Shown: positions 1-7,286 of the stretch, piece by piece
Numbering within the stretch: position 1 is the stretch's first letter
Layout of the letters: each line of letters starts with the position of its first letter
DNA from: Sinorhizobium shofinae
GTDB lineage: Bacteria > Pseudomonadota > Alphaproteobacteria > Rhizobiales > Rhizobiaceae
Length of the DNA: 36,609 bases
NCBI GenBank assembly: GCA_001704765.1
Contig: MBFK01000159.1
Coordinates: forward strand, 1 to 36,609
Reading direction: 5' to 3'
The notes under the pieces: generated by a model
What the model saw: the letters and a program-made list of their open reading frames with translations, nothing else
Database searches by the model: none
Told to the model about the DNA's origin: nothing
Program-made: the position numbers and the translations under genes

Positions 1-77
1 TCAAACACAACCGAACCCAAGGAAAAGCCGCCAGTTGAAGGTGTTTTACCCCTTGTGTTCTTTCATTGGAGAAAACC

Positions 78-356
78 ATGAAGAAGTTTGCCTTGATTTG
101 TGTTGCCCTGCTGCTCCCGGCATCGGCGATTGCCCAAACGACCGTCGTGCTGCCGGGCGAGGTCAGGACCTATGTTCTGGAACAGCAAACGCCGTCCGTC
201 ACTTTTGAGGGCGATCTCGTCGTTGGACAGCCCCTGCCGGAAACCGTGGAGATCTATACGATTCCCGATCAGCCGGATTTTGCCTACGCGATCGTTAACG
301 AAAAGCGCGTGATCATCAATCCGAAGACCCACGTGGTGGTGGAGGTTCTCCAGTAA
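78..356 (+). CDS. DUF1236 family small secreted protein
   Basis: A 92-residue protein. Residues 1-20 form a typical signal peptide (MKK, hydrophobic run, AIA-Q cleavage site), so it should be periplasmic or exported. The mature part has the DUF1236 pattern seen in rhizobial proteins: V-R-T-Y-V-L near residue 32, V-x-F-E-G-D-L-V-V-G-x-x-L-P near residue 45 and an Y-A-x-V-N-E-K-R-V-x-x-x-P block near the end. The biochemical role of the family is unknown. I chose the ATG at 78 because GGAG lies just upstream and the signal peptide begins there; a TTG at 66 is also in frame. A strong hairpin terminator follows directly, so the gene is probably monocistronic. Family assignment is from memory of the pattern. 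Confidence 0.85.
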   Translation: MKKFALICVALLLPASAIAQTTVVLPGEVRTYVLEQQTPSVTFEGDLVVGQPLPETVEIYTIPDQPDFAYAIVNEKRVIINPKTHVVVEVLQ

Positions 357-367
357 ATTCGGAGAAC

Positions 368-401
368 GCGGCATGGCGGACGGCCTCCATGCCGCTTTTT
401 T
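368..401 (+). terminator. Intrinsic terminator after the DUF1236 gene
   Basis: A perfect 9-bp stem (GCGGCATGG at 368-376 with CCATGCCGC at 387-395) is followed at once by six T residues. It lies 12 bases after the stop codon of the DUF1236 gene. Confidence 0.88.
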
Positions 402-436
402 GTCTTCACGCAACCACGGTGCGGCGACCATGTAGA

Positions 437-817
437 GTGTCGAATTTCAGCTGGGCAGCCCACCGGGAAAACCTGATCGCCGTCCTCTCAGCCCTGGTGC
501 GCCATGAGGATGTATGGCCGGAGGTCGGCCGCGTCCTCGACGAGGTCCGGAACGTCCAGTATCATGAAGAAGATCCGGGGATCGTCCCCTTTGAGGTCTT
601 CGCGAGGCAAGTGACCTCGGAGATCACCTCCATCCTCGGGACGCTGCGATGCGCGCCGCGCTGGATGATCCGGACGGGTCTCGAACCAGGTGAGCAGCAA
701 ATCCGAGCAAATTTGTGGGGAACCTCACTCTCTGTTGGCGCGTTAACAAAAAGTCCGCGGTTTTGGCCGCGCCGGTCCACGTCAACAGAAGGGATTGAAT
801 CGTGCGACAACGAATGA
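437..817 (+). CDS. Doubtful hypothetical protein or relic
   Basis: This stretch would otherwise be a gap. An open frame from a GTG at 437 has GC-rich third positions and an amphipathic, charged helical appearance in roughly its first 90 codons, as a real gene would. There is no convincing ribosome-binding site, no family I recognise, and the last third contains an EcfG-type promoter (719-744) and the leader of the next gene. It may be the remains of a gene whose 3' end was lost, or chance. No function is proposed. Confidence 0.22.
   Translation: MSNFSWAAHRENLIAVLSALVRHEDVWPEVGRVLDEVRNVQYHEEDPGIVPFEVFARQVTSEITSILGTLRCAPRWMIRTGLEPGEQQIRANLWGTSLSVGALTKSPRFWPRRSTSTEGIESCDNE
719..744 (+). promoter_or_regulatory. 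EcfG/RpoE2-type general stress promoter
   Basis: GGAAC at 719-723, 17 bases, then CGTT at 741-744, an exact match to the alphaproteobacterial EcfG consensus (GGAAC-N16/17-CGTT). It would start transcription near 752 and read into the small basic protein at 802, the CBS protein and the DUF982 gene. Confidence 0.7.
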
Positions 818-1008
818 AGAAAATGCGTCCGAGGTTTGCCCGGCCGCCTGAAAATCCAAATCCTAGCAAGAAGGCGCCACGGAATTCGTGGCAACCGCAG
901 GTCACCGTGCCGCACCAGGTCGATCTCACCCTCAAGAAATCAACGGATGAGGAAATCGCGGTGCCGGCCTCGGTCAACGGTAGGAGCCTCATCGATGGCC
1001 GGCCCTGA
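802..1008 (+). CDS. Small basic hypothetical protein
   Basis: A 68-residue protein starting with GTG at 802, preceded by GAAGGGA with 7-nt spacing. The first 30 residues are rich in Arg, Lys and Pro, the rest more acidic; there is no membrane segment or signal peptide. I recognise no family. Support comes from context: it lies about 50 nt downstream of a consensus EcfG promoter, and its 3' end overlaps the start of the CBS gene by 14 nt, as in a translationally coupled operon. An in-frame ATG six codons in is an alternative start. Confidence 0.5.
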   Translation: MRQRMKKMRPRFARPPENPNPSKKAPRNSWQPQVTVPHQVDLTLKKSTDEEIAVPASVNGRSLIDGRP

Positions 1009-1477
1009 AGACAAGGCGATCCGCGTCCGCGACGTGATGACCCGCCAGGTCTATACCGTTTCGCCGACGGACACGGCACAGTCCGTCGCGCGGCTGATGA
1101 AGGAGACCGGAGTCGGCGCATTGCCGGTGGAGGTTCCGGGAGTGGGTACGATTCTCGGGATCGTCACCGATCGCGACATCCTCACCTCGGTCGTCGCCCA
1201 GGGACTATCGACATCGACGGCGGTGTTCGAATTCATGACGGTGGCGGCTGAATCCTGCGAGGAAGGAGACAGCATCCTGCTCGCCGCTCAGAAGCTGCAT
1301 GATTTGAGGATACGCCAGCTCGTCGTCGTGGACGAAAAGCGTCACGCCGCCGGTATCATCGCGCTGGCGGACGTCATTCGCGTGAGCCCGGAACTCGGCG
1401 GCCTCGTGCTTGACGGCATGTCCCGCCACGAGCCGGTAAACCAGCAGCTTGAAGGAATGTCGCCATGTCTGGCCTGA
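995..1477 (+). CDS. CBS-domain pair protein
   Basis: A 160-residue cytosolic protein made almost entirely of a tandem CBS (Bateman) module. The first CBS begins at V-R-D-V-M-T-R near residue 11 and ends with the hallmark G-I-V-T-D-R-D-I-L-T near residue 58. The second begins at F-M-T-V near residue 76 and ends with G-I-I-A-L-A-D-V-I near residue 125. CBS pairs bind adenine nucleotides (AMP, ATP, SAM) and sense energy state; stand-alone pairs are common in rhizobial stress regulons. The ATG at 995 has TAGGAG 8 nt upstream. The 3' end overlaps the following DUF982 gene by 13 nt, and both probably share the EcfG promoter at 719. The ligand is not readable from sequence. Confidence 0.9.
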   Translation: MAGPEDKAIRVRDVMTRQVYTVSPTDTAQSVARLMKETGVGALPVEVPGVGTILGIVTDRDILTSVVAQGLSTSTAVFEFMTVAAESCEEGDSILLAAQKLHDLRIRQLVVVDEKRHAAGIIALADVIRVSPELGGLVLDGMSRHEPVNQQLEGMSPCLA

Positions 1478-1746
1478 CGCAGGACCGCCTGTGGAGCGAA
1501 GCGGTGATCCTGGAAGCGCCGAACCGTGTGCTGCGTGTGCAAAGCACGCGCGATGCGTTTCTTTGCCTCAAGAACCATTGGCCACTGCCGGATGGCGACG
1601 GCAGCGCAAGGAGCGAGGCACTTGCCGCCTGTGACCGCGTGATCGAGGGGCAGGACGAGCCGGATGTCGCCCGCGCTGCCTTCATCAGGGCCGCCGAGGA
1701 GGCTCGGTTCGCCGTCCACAGTTGGACAGGCAATGAAGGCGCCTGA
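1465..1746 (+). CDS. DUF982 family protein (copy 1)
   Basis: A 93-residue soluble protein with the DUF982 layout: an N-terminal strand pair (residues about 10-28), a conserved helix A-F-L-C-L-K-x-H-W-P near residue 35, a Cys in the middle helix (A-A-C-D-R-V-I) and the ending V-A-R-A-A-F-I-R-A-A-E-E-A. The family is restricted mainly to Rhizobiales and has no established function. This is the first of three DUF982 genes here. It overlaps the CBS gene and is probably translated from the same mRNA. Confidence 0.85.
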   Translation: MSGLTQDRLWSEAVILEAPNRVLRVQSTRDAFLCLKNHWPLPDGDGSARSEALAACDRVIEGQDEPDVARAAFIRAAEEARFAVHSWTGNEGA

Positions 1747-1775
1747 TTGGGCTTTTCAAGAAAGCTTGTCGATGA

Positions 1776-2084
1776 TCATGTCCTGCTGTCGGAACGGTTT
1801 CGTCCGACAGCAGGCGCCTCGTAGCAGCGCGCCATCGCGGCCTGGACTTCCGCCTGAAACGCGAGGACCTGGCTGCGGATTTCATCTTCTCTCAGGCCAA
1901 GCTGCGAAAGCTCATCGGCAAGCTTCCGGCACTCTGCTTTCCAGAATTGCAGAGCGGCATTTCCATGGACCCGATCGAGCTCCCGGGCGCAGCGATCGAT
2001 CTCGCCGGTGCGCGCCTCAAGAGGAAATGCGACGATCCCGCCGGCTTTGAACACACTCGTCCGCTCGTTCATTTCAGCTTCCAT
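1776..2084 (-). CDS. DUF6074 family protein
   Basis: A 102-residue protein with features I associate with DUF6074: a short I-V-A-F-P-L-E-A-R segment near residue 17, then R-C-A-R-E-L-D-x-V-H-G, F-W-K-A-E-C-R-K-L-A-D-E-L and L-G-L-R-E-D-E-I-R-x-Q-V-L-A-F-Q-A-E-V-Q-A. It is predicted to be helical and cytosolic; function unknown. I chose the ATG at 2084 because GGGGTGA lies just upstream; a longer frame to 2192 and a shorter start at 2072 are possible. The 3' end converges on the DUF982 gene and contains the 12-bp hairpin. Confidence 0.7.
   Translation of the reverse strand: MEAEMNERTSVFKAGGIVAFPLEARTGEIDRCARELDRVHGNAALQFWKAECRKLADELSQLGLREDEIRSQVLAFQAEVQAAMARCYEAPAVGRNRSDSRT
1782..1814. terminator. 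Long hairpin at a convergent gene junction
   Basis: A perfect 12-bp inverted repeat (CCTGCTGTCGGA and its complement, 9-nt loop) falls within the last codons of the minus-strand DUF6074 gene and 36 bp after the plus-strand DUF982 stop. There is no T-run on either side, so it may act as a Rho-assisted or bidirectional barrier rather than a classical terminator. Confidence 0.5.
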
Positions 2085-2210
2085 CGAATCACCCCGCATT
2101 CGCCTTACGCAAGCTCTATCGGCAAGATGGTTAACGAATCCTTCGTCGGGCGTCCTCGTCCGCTCCAGCTCGTTCGCGCTGGCGAAGACCACGATTATTT
2201 CAAATGACCG

Positions 2211-2235
2211 GGAACAATTCGGAGCGCTTCCAGTT
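2211..2235 (+). promoter_or_regulatory. Possible EcfG-type promoter with no gene downstream
   Basis: GGAAC at 2211-2215, 16 bases, then AGTT at 2232-2235, close to the EcfG consensus with one mismatch in the -10. It points at a terminator about 100 nt further on (2319-2346) with no open frame of note between. Confidence 0.4.
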
Positions 2236-2242
2236 TAGCCAC

Positions 2243-2346
2243 CGGAACGCGCGGAACAGTTCCCTCTCCGCAAGCCCCTACGGATCCGGGCGTTCCCTAT
2301 TGCTGATGCAGATTATGGGCCCCGCCATCTGGCGGGGCTTATTTTT
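2243..2346 (+). ncRNA. Candidate stress-induced small RNA
   Basis: An interval of about 100 nt bounded by an EcfG-like promoter and a strong intrinsic terminator. It can fold locally: GGAACAGTTCC is a self-complementary core (about 2257-2267) inside a GCGGA/TCCGC outer pairing, and the terminator stem forms the 3' end. No plausible coding frame with a ribosome-binding site lies inside. The 5' end is inferred from the promoter spacing. Confidence 0.35.
2319..2346 (+). terminator. Intrinsic terminator
   Basis: A perfect 8-bp GC stem (GCCCCGCC/GGCGGGGC, 4-nt loop ATCT) followed by TTATTTTT. The orientation serves a plus-strand transcript, yet the nearest plus-strand gene ends almost 600 bp upstream, which suggests a separate short RNA. 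Confidence 0.8.
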
Positions 2347-2379
2347 GAGGCACTGCCGGCCACCTTGGGGGGTGCTGTT

Positions 2380-3162
2380 CTAGCGCAGCAGCCCTTGTCC
2401 GCCGTCAATCCAGACAGGGCTGCCGGTGATATGCCGCGCACCATCCGAGACGAGGAAGCGGATGACGTCAGCGACGTCCTCGCTGCGTCCGGGCCTGCCG
2501 CCGGTAATCGGAACCTGTCCCTCCGGCCACTCGACCGGTATCGCCGTTTCCTGCTCGTGGCGTAGACTTGTATTCTCAGCAATGCTGGTGTCGATCTCAC
2601 CCGGGCAGACGGCATTGACCCGGATTTGGTACCTTGCCAGTTCCAGAGCCAGTTGCTGGACGATTGCGACCTGGGCGGCCTTGGTGGCCGTATAGGCCGT
2701 GGCGCCCGGCGTCGTGAACGTCCGCGTACCGTTGATCGACGAGACGACCACGATGGCACCACCCCCGTTTTGTTTTAGATAGGGGACCGTTGTGTGCAGG
2801 GTGAGAAAGGTGCCCCGCAGATTGACGGCAATGGTCTCGTCCCATTCGAACGGCTTTAAATCGTCGATCGGCGCCCAGACGCCATTGATGCCGGCATTTG
2901 CGACGACGATATCGAGACCCCCGAACGCAGAAACGAGTTCCTTCACCGCCTCGCGCATTGGCACTTCCTCGGAGACGTCTGCCTCGAGGATAAGCGCCTG
3001 CCCGCCCTGGGCTATGATTTGCGCGGCGACCTCTTCGAGTTTGGACCGCCTGCGCCCCAGAACGCCCACCTTGGCGCCTTCTGCAGCGAGCACGCAAGCC
3101 GTGGCCCTGCCGATGCCGGATCCCGCGCCCGTGATGAGTGCGACAGACGAGCGGCCGGCCAT
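2380..3162 (-). CDS. Short-chain dehydrogenase/reductase (SDR)
   Basis: A 260-residue classical SDR, the usual length for the family. The NAD(P)-binding motif T-G-A-G-S-G-I-G is at residues 11-18, N-A-G at 89-91, the active-site Asn at 114, Ser at 141 or 142, and Y157-x3-K161. The C-terminus ends with the typical I-T-G-x-x-x-W-I-D-G-G-Q. Basic residues after the second strand (G-R-R-R, 36-39) hint at NADP preference, an inference. The substrate cannot be read. Translation is coupled to the small acidic-tailed protein upstream (2 nt between stop and ATG), and both probably depend on the EcfG-type promoter at 3648-3673. Confidence 0.93.
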   Translation of the reverse strand: MAGRSSVALITGAGSGIGRATACVLAAEGAKVGVLGRRRSKLEEVAAQIIAQGGQALILEADVSEEVPMREAVKELVSAFGGLDIVVANAGINGVWAPIDDLKPFEWDETIAVNLRGTFLTLHTTVPYLKQNGGGAIVVVSSINGTRTFTTPGATAYTATKAAQVAIVQQLALELARYQIRVNAVCPGEIDTSIAENTSLRHEQETAIPVEWPEGQVPITGGRPGRSEDVADVIRFLVSDGARHITGSPVWIDGGQGLLR

Positions 3163-3164
3163 GG

Positions 3165-3692
<528 letters not shown>

Positions 3693-4115
3693 TTATCGTG
3701 CGCCGGCCTGTTTCGGTTTCCGGCCGGCTGCCTTGGATATCTTCCTGTGCAGCGCCTGATCGTCTTCGGTCGCCGCATGCTCCTTCAGAATTTCGCTGAG
3801 CCGTTTCAGTTCCCGCTCATCGAGTCTTTCAATTCCGATGAACTGGTTTTCGGCTTCGCCCGTCAGAATAAGCTCGTCCAGCTTCGCCTGGAGCGCCGTG
3901 CCGTCGCGAATCTGAGAATTCTGCAGAATGAAGACCATCAGGAAGGTCACGATGGTCGTGCCAGTGTTGATGATCAGTTGCCATGTCTCGGAAAAGCCGA
4001 AAAACGGTCCGGAGATACCCCATAGGGCAATCGCTGCTACCGCGATCACGAAGGTGATCGGCCTACCGGCATATTCCGCGACGGCTGTCGAAAATCTGCT
4101 GAAACTATTCGCCAT
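3693..4115 (-). CDS. Low-affinity iron permease family membrane protein
   Basis: A 140-residue protein with two clear membrane helices (about residues 19-41 and 45-66). They are followed by the conserved segment T-T-I-V-T-F-L-M-V-F-I-L-Q-N-S-Q-I-R-D and L-Q-A-K-L-D-E-L-I, the signature of the low-affinity iron permease family (PF04120 type). The C-terminal 60 residues are charged and helical. Despite the name, iron transport by the short bacterial members is poorly established; they are often found with stress genes. A possible EcfG-like promoter lies about 100 bp upstream (4215-4240). Confidence 0.85.
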   Translation of the reverse strand: MANSFSRFSTAVAEYAGRPITFVIAVAAIALWGISGPFFGFSETWQLIINTGTTIVTFLMVFILQNSQIRDGTALQAKLDELILTGEAENQFIGIERLDERELKRLSEILKEHAATEDDQALHRKISKAAGRKPKQAGAR

Positions 4116-4214
4116 TCAAGAGACCCGTCCTTGGCGTTATGATGATCATGGAACGTCCGCCCGTGGCGGCCGGAGCAGTTCGGGGCGGGGTCCGCTTCAC
4201 ATCGGTTTGCTGAA

Positions 4215-4240
4215 AATGCCTGAAACCAAAAAAGAGTTCC
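4215..4240 (-). promoter_or_regulatory. Weak EcfG-like promoter
   Basis: On the minus strand GGAAC (4240-4236), 17 bases, then CATT (4218-4215), one mismatch from CGTT. It is placed suitably for the iron-permease-family gene. Weaker than the other sites in this region. Confidence 0.3.
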
Positions 4241-4298
4241 GGGTCGGCGGGACGTTTCCATCATGGAGCTGCGTTGGGCACTTCGAACCGGGCGCATT

Positions 4299-4583
4299 TC
4301 ACTCAAGAGACCTAAACGCCTTGTTCTCCTGTCCCGTCGCGGCGACGATCGTCAGGAAAGCCTCGCGGGAAGCGGCGAGGAAAGCGGCGCGGGCGTCCTC
4401 AGGTTTCTTCCGGTGCTTCAGCGCCGCGTTGCATGCGCGGACCGCGCAGCCGTAATAGGCACCGTGCCGTACCGGCCACTCGCTTTGCAGACATTTTATC
4501 GCATCGAGCGGCCCAATGACGGTACGGCATTTGCCGTCCAGCATGTTGAGGCTGACGGGCTTATTCCATGGAATCTCACGCAT
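4299..4583 (-). CDS. DUF982 family protein (copy 2)
   Basis: A 94-residue soluble protein with the DUF982 pattern: P-V-S-L-N-M-L start, I-G-P-L-D-A-I-K-C-L-Q-S-E-W-P helix (residues about 24-37), central Cys in A-V-R-A-C-N-A-A-L and the ending D-A-R-A-A-F-L-A-A-S-R-E-A. It differs a good deal from the other two copies here, so this is not a recent tandem duplication. It lies 112 bp downstream of copy 3 in the same direction. No function is established for the family. Confidence 0.82.
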   Translation of the reverse strand: MREIPWNKPVSLNMLDGKCRTVIGPLDAIKCLQSEWPVRHGAYYGCAVRACNAALKHRKKPEDARAAFLAASREAFLTIVAATGQENKAFRSLE

Positions 4584-4695
4584 GGCTGTCCTTTCGCACC
4601 TTAAGTGCTCACCTCAGCGTCACGGACTGCCGGTTTCGGGCCGCAGTTTCGCTTCGACATGGGCTTCGAAGCGTCACTCATCAAACTATGCGCCT

Positions 4696-4947
4696 CTATT
4701 GGCTGCGAATCGATAGATGTGCCTCCTCAGCCGCCTTGATGAAAGCTCTGCGGGCTTTCTCAGTCTTAACCTTGCCTTCCAGTGCCTGGAGGCAAGTGCG
4801 TTTGGCGGCGGCGAGCGCGCGACCATCTCGCTGCGGCCAGAGCGACAGCAGGCATTCGACGGCCTCCCGTGTGCTCTTCACGGCGCGGTATCCGCCCGTT
4901 TCGCCGAGTTCCAATTCGACGCTTTTGTCCCACCAGAAACAGTGCAT
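4696..4947 (-). CDS. DUF982 family protein (copy 3)
   Basis: An 83-residue DUF982 protein: W-D-K-S-V-E-L-E-L near the start, the helix S-T-R-E-A-V-E-C-L-L-S-L-W-P at residues about 25-38, the central Cys in K-R-T-C-L-Q-A-L, and the closing A-R-R-A-F-I-K-A-A-E-E-A. The frame stays open far upstream, but the family domain begins at the ATG at 4947, which has AAGG 6 nt before it, and a GGAAC-N17-AGTT promoter lies just upstream, so I use the short start. Confidence 0.8.
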   Translation of the reverse strand: MHCFWWDKSVELELGETGGYRAVKSTREAVECLLSLWPQRDGRALAAAKRTCLQALEGKVKTEKARRAFIKAAEEAHLSIRSQ

Positions 4948-4983
4948 GACGCCTTGCCTCGCAACTGGTTGCCGGTGGAAATC

Positions 4984-5009
4984 AACTGATGGAGCCGGCT
5001 TTTGGTTCC
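4984..5009 (-). promoter_or_regulatory. EcfG/RpoE2-type promoter of DUF982 copy 3
   Basis: On the minus strand GGAAC (5009-5005), 17 bases, then AGTT (4987-4984). It lies 37-62 bp upstream of the ATG, an ordinary promoter distance. One mismatch from CGTT. Confidence 0.55.
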
Positions 5010-5357
5010 CTCGCAAAGACGATAACGCCGCGCTATCATCCGCCGTGCGAGCGATGCAAGTGAACCGATGGTCCGACGCTCTCCCCTTGACGCAGAATGC
5101 GATGTCGCTAAGTAAAGAAACGCTCCCGCTCTCAGACATCGGATCGCGGGAGGAACATTGGTGCCGGGCCCCTCTGGCGAGAGTTTTTACGGCGCTCTCG
5201 TGATGTCGGTACCGCCAGCAAATCAGCCGGCGGAAAACGCTACCATGAAAATTCAACTCATGCCTCACGCATGTGCCCGTTCGGCCGTGCGTTCTGTTGT
5301 TTCCATCAACCTCCCATTCGCAAACGAGACGAGCTCGCGTGCAGGGGAGGTTCGCCA
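5010..5357. other. Intergenic stretch between DUF982 copy 3 and the TerC-like gene
   Basis: About 350 bp without a supported gene. It holds a 6-bp hairpin with an 11-nt loop (CGAGAG/CTCTCG, around 5178-5200) and, at the end, the ribosome-binding site of the next gene. No clear promoter or riboswitch was recognised; I see nothing like a yybP-ykoY element. Confidence 0.4.
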
Positions 5358-6455
5358 ATGACACATTCGCGCTCGCAAACAGCCACACTTGATTATTTCA
5401 AGTGGGCCTTTCTCACCACGGCCGCCGGTCTCGTTCTCGGCGCCTGGGTCGGTTGGCAATCGACCGGCACCCTCAGCGGCATGATGACGGTCTTCTTCGT
5501 CTGTGCCGTTCTTGCTGTCCTCGAAATCTCCCTGTCTTTCGACAATGCCATCGTCAACGCCAACAAGCTCAAGGACATGACGCCGGTCTGGCAGCAGCGG
5601 TTCCTCACCTGGGGTATCATCATCGCTGTCTTTGGCATGCGGATCGTCTTTCCGCTGTTGATCGTGGTGATCGCTGCAAATATCGGGCCGATCGACGCGG
5701 TCATCCTCGCTGCGGCACGTCCAGAAGAATATGCCCGCATCATGCACGATGCGCATCTGCCGATCGCCGCTTTCGGCGGAACGTTCCTGATGATGGTCGG
5801 TCTCAACTATTTCTTCGACCATGAGAAGGACGTGCACTGGATCGCCTGGATCGAGCGCAAGATGGCGCGCTTTGCGACCATCAAGGGCATTGAGATCGCC
5901 TTCGTGCTCGCCCTCATTCTCGGCTTCTCGACCTTGCTCGAGGGAGAGGAGGCGGTTGCCTTCGTCCATGCGGCCGTTTACGGCCTGCTGACGTTCCTTG
6001 TGGTCGAGATCGTCGGTGGCCTCTTGGACGCCACGGAGCAGACCATGAGCGCTGCGGCCAGGGGTGGTTTCGGCGCCTTCCTCTATCTGGAAGTGCTCGA
6101 TGCCAGCTTCTCCTTTGACGGTGTCATCGGCGCCTTCGCCCTGACGCAGAACCTGTTCATTATCGCCATCGGTCTTGGTATCGGCGCGATGTATGTCCGT
6201 TCGATGACGGTGATGCTGGTCGAAAAGGGAACGCTGAGCGAATACCGGTACCTGGAGCATGGCGCTTTCTACGCGATACTGATCCTCTCCGTGGTGATGT
6301 ATTTCCAGACGCTCGTCCATATTCCCGAGGTCATCACCGGGCTTGGCGGCGCGGGCCTCATCGGCCTTTCGCTCTGGTCGTCGATTCGCCACAACCGGCG
6401 CGAGGCGCAAGGGGAGACCCTGGGGGGCAAATCGGACGGGCGGCTGCGCGCCTAG
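5358..6455 (+). CDS. TerC-like integral membrane protein (DUF475)
   Basis: A 365-residue inner-membrane protein with about nine hydrophobic segments. Two related motifs mark the TerC superfamily: E-I-S-L-S-F-D-N-A-I-V-N-A (residues about 57-69) in the first half, and E-V-L-D-A-S-F-S-F-D-G-V-I-G-A in the second half, each carrying acidic residues inside a membrane helix. Length and arrangement fit the DUF475 branch. TerC relatives are linked to metal (Mn) export and tellurite resistance; the substrate of DUF475 members is not established. The ATG at 5358 is preceded by AGGGGAGG. A perfect hairpin terminator follows. Confidence 0.88.
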   Translation: MTHSRSQTATLDYFKWAFLTTAAGLVLGAWVGWQSTGTLSGMMTVFFVCAVLAVLEISLSFDNAIVNANKLKDMTPVWQQRFLTWGIIIAVFGMRIVFPLLIVVIAANIGPIDAVILAAARPEEYARIMHDAHLPIAAFGGTFLMMVGLNYFFDHEKDVHWIAWIERKMARFATIKGIEIAFVLALILGFSTLLEGEEAVAFVHAAVYGLLTFLVVEIVGGLLDATEQTMSAAARGGFGAFLYLEVLDASFSFDGVIGAFALTQNLFIIAIGLGIGAMYVRSMTVMLVEKGTLSEYRYLEHGAFYAILILSVVMYFQTLVHIPEVITGLGGAGLIGLSLWSSIRHNRREAQGETLGGKSDGRLRA

Positions 6456-6478
6456 GTCTGAAAACGACCATCCGAAAT

Positions 6479-6516
6479 GACGGCCCGGCAAACCATGTCG
6501 GGCCGTCTCTATTTGT
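6479..6516 (+). terminator. Intrinsic terminator after the TerC-like gene
   Basis: A perfect 9-bp stem (GACGGCCCG at 6479-6487 with CGGGCCGTC at 6499-6507) followed by TCTATTTGT. It separates the TerC-like gene from the universal stress gene. Confidence 0.82.
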
Positions 6517-6551
6517 CCAATGGCATCATTGTTAAGTGAGAGCTAAAATGA

Positions 6552-6565
6552 TTGATCTGCATCAA
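6552..6565 (+). promoter_or_regulatory. FixK/FNR-type box upstream of the universal stress gene
   Basis: TTGATCTGCATCAA is a perfect match to the anaerobox TTGAT-N4-ATCAA bound by FNR, FnrN and FixK. Its centre lies about 62 bp before the ATG at 6621, so a start site near 6600 would place it at the class II -41.5 position. This predicts induction under low oxygen. Confidence 0.8.
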
Positions 6566-6620
6566 TGTCATTTTGAGCAGCGCGATTAGCCTGGGTTTCG
6601 ACGGCAAACGGGAGGCTTCC

Positions 6621-7064
6621 ATGTTCCGCAACATTCTCATTCCCACTGATGGTTCGGAGCTTGCCACGCTCGCCGTGGACGCCGGAATTGCCTTTGCCAA
6701 AGATGTGAAGGCTAGGATCACTGTCTTTACCGTGGTTGAGCCTTTCCACCTCTTTTCAGCCGATGCGGAGCAGCTCGGCAGCACGCGGGAGGAATACGAG
6801 GCAATCTCCCGTCAGCACGCCGCCGAGACGCTTGCCGCAGCGCAGGCCAAGGCGGAACGCTCCGGCGTTGCCTGTGACACGGATCAGGTTCGCACGCATG
6901 AGGTCTACTGGGCGATCGTCAGGAAGGCGCAGGATATCGACGCTGACCTCATCATCATGGCTTCGCACGGCCGCGGCGGCGTCGGCGCGTTGATCATCGG
7001 CAGCGTCGCCGCCAAGGTTTTGACGCATACGGCGATCCCCGTGCTGATCTACCGCAAGAAATGA
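6621..7064 (+). CDS. Universal stress protein (UspA family)
   Basis: A 147-residue single-domain Usp. It opens with F-R-N-I-L-I-P-T-D-G-S-E (conserved Asp in the nucleotide-binding fold). Near the C-terminus it has I-M-A-S-H-G-R-G-G-V-G-A-L-I-I-G-S-V-A, the glycine-rich ATP-binding loop, ending in the usual H-T-A-I-P-V-L-I-Y strand. It is therefore probably an ATP-binding Usp acting in the cytosol. GGAGG lies 5 nt before the ATG. The FixK/FNR box upstream suggests microaerobic or symbiotic induction, as seen for other rhizobial Usp genes. Confidence 0.93.
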   Translation: MFRNILIPTDGSELATLAVDAGIAFAKDVKARITVFTVVEPFHLFSADAEQLGSTREEYEAISRQHAAETLAAAQAKAERSGVACDTDQVRTHEVYWAIVRKAQDIDADLIIMASHGRGGVGALIIGSVAAKVLTHTAIPVLIYRKK

Positions 7065-7235
7065 TAGGGGCGGGCTGCTCCTGCCCAACCGCCCGGTTCC
7101 CTCCTACTTCGGCCGCCTGAGTGACGCTGAAGTCATCCTGCAATCAGTCGCCCAAATCACGCGAGCGAGAATCCGCTTCGCGTCTTCCTTTGCCGGAAAA
7201 GGGTCACAGTTTCGGGCCAAAGGCTCGGCGAGCCG

Positions 7236-7259
7236 GGAACGCTTCCCGGCACAATCGTT
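7236..7259 (+). promoter_or_regulatory. Possible EcfG-like promoter
   Basis: GGAAC at 7236-7240, 15 bases, then CGTT at 7256-7259. The elements are exact but the spacer is one base shorter than the usual 16-17. The start site would lie just before the ribosome-binding site of the gene at 7287. Confidence 0.35.
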
Positions 7260-7286
7260 ATCAGGAATCGACGCGGAGGAACGCTC

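Noticed and set aside
5010..5357. A yybP-ykoY-type manganese riboswitch before the TerC-like gene.
   Set aside because: None of the conserved loop sequences of that riboswitch are recognisable; only a weak 6-bp hairpin is present.
5265..6491. A 408-codon open frame on the minus strand opposite the TerC-like gene.
   Set aside because: Antisense shadow of a well-supported membrane protein gene; no recognisable motif and no ribosome-binding site.
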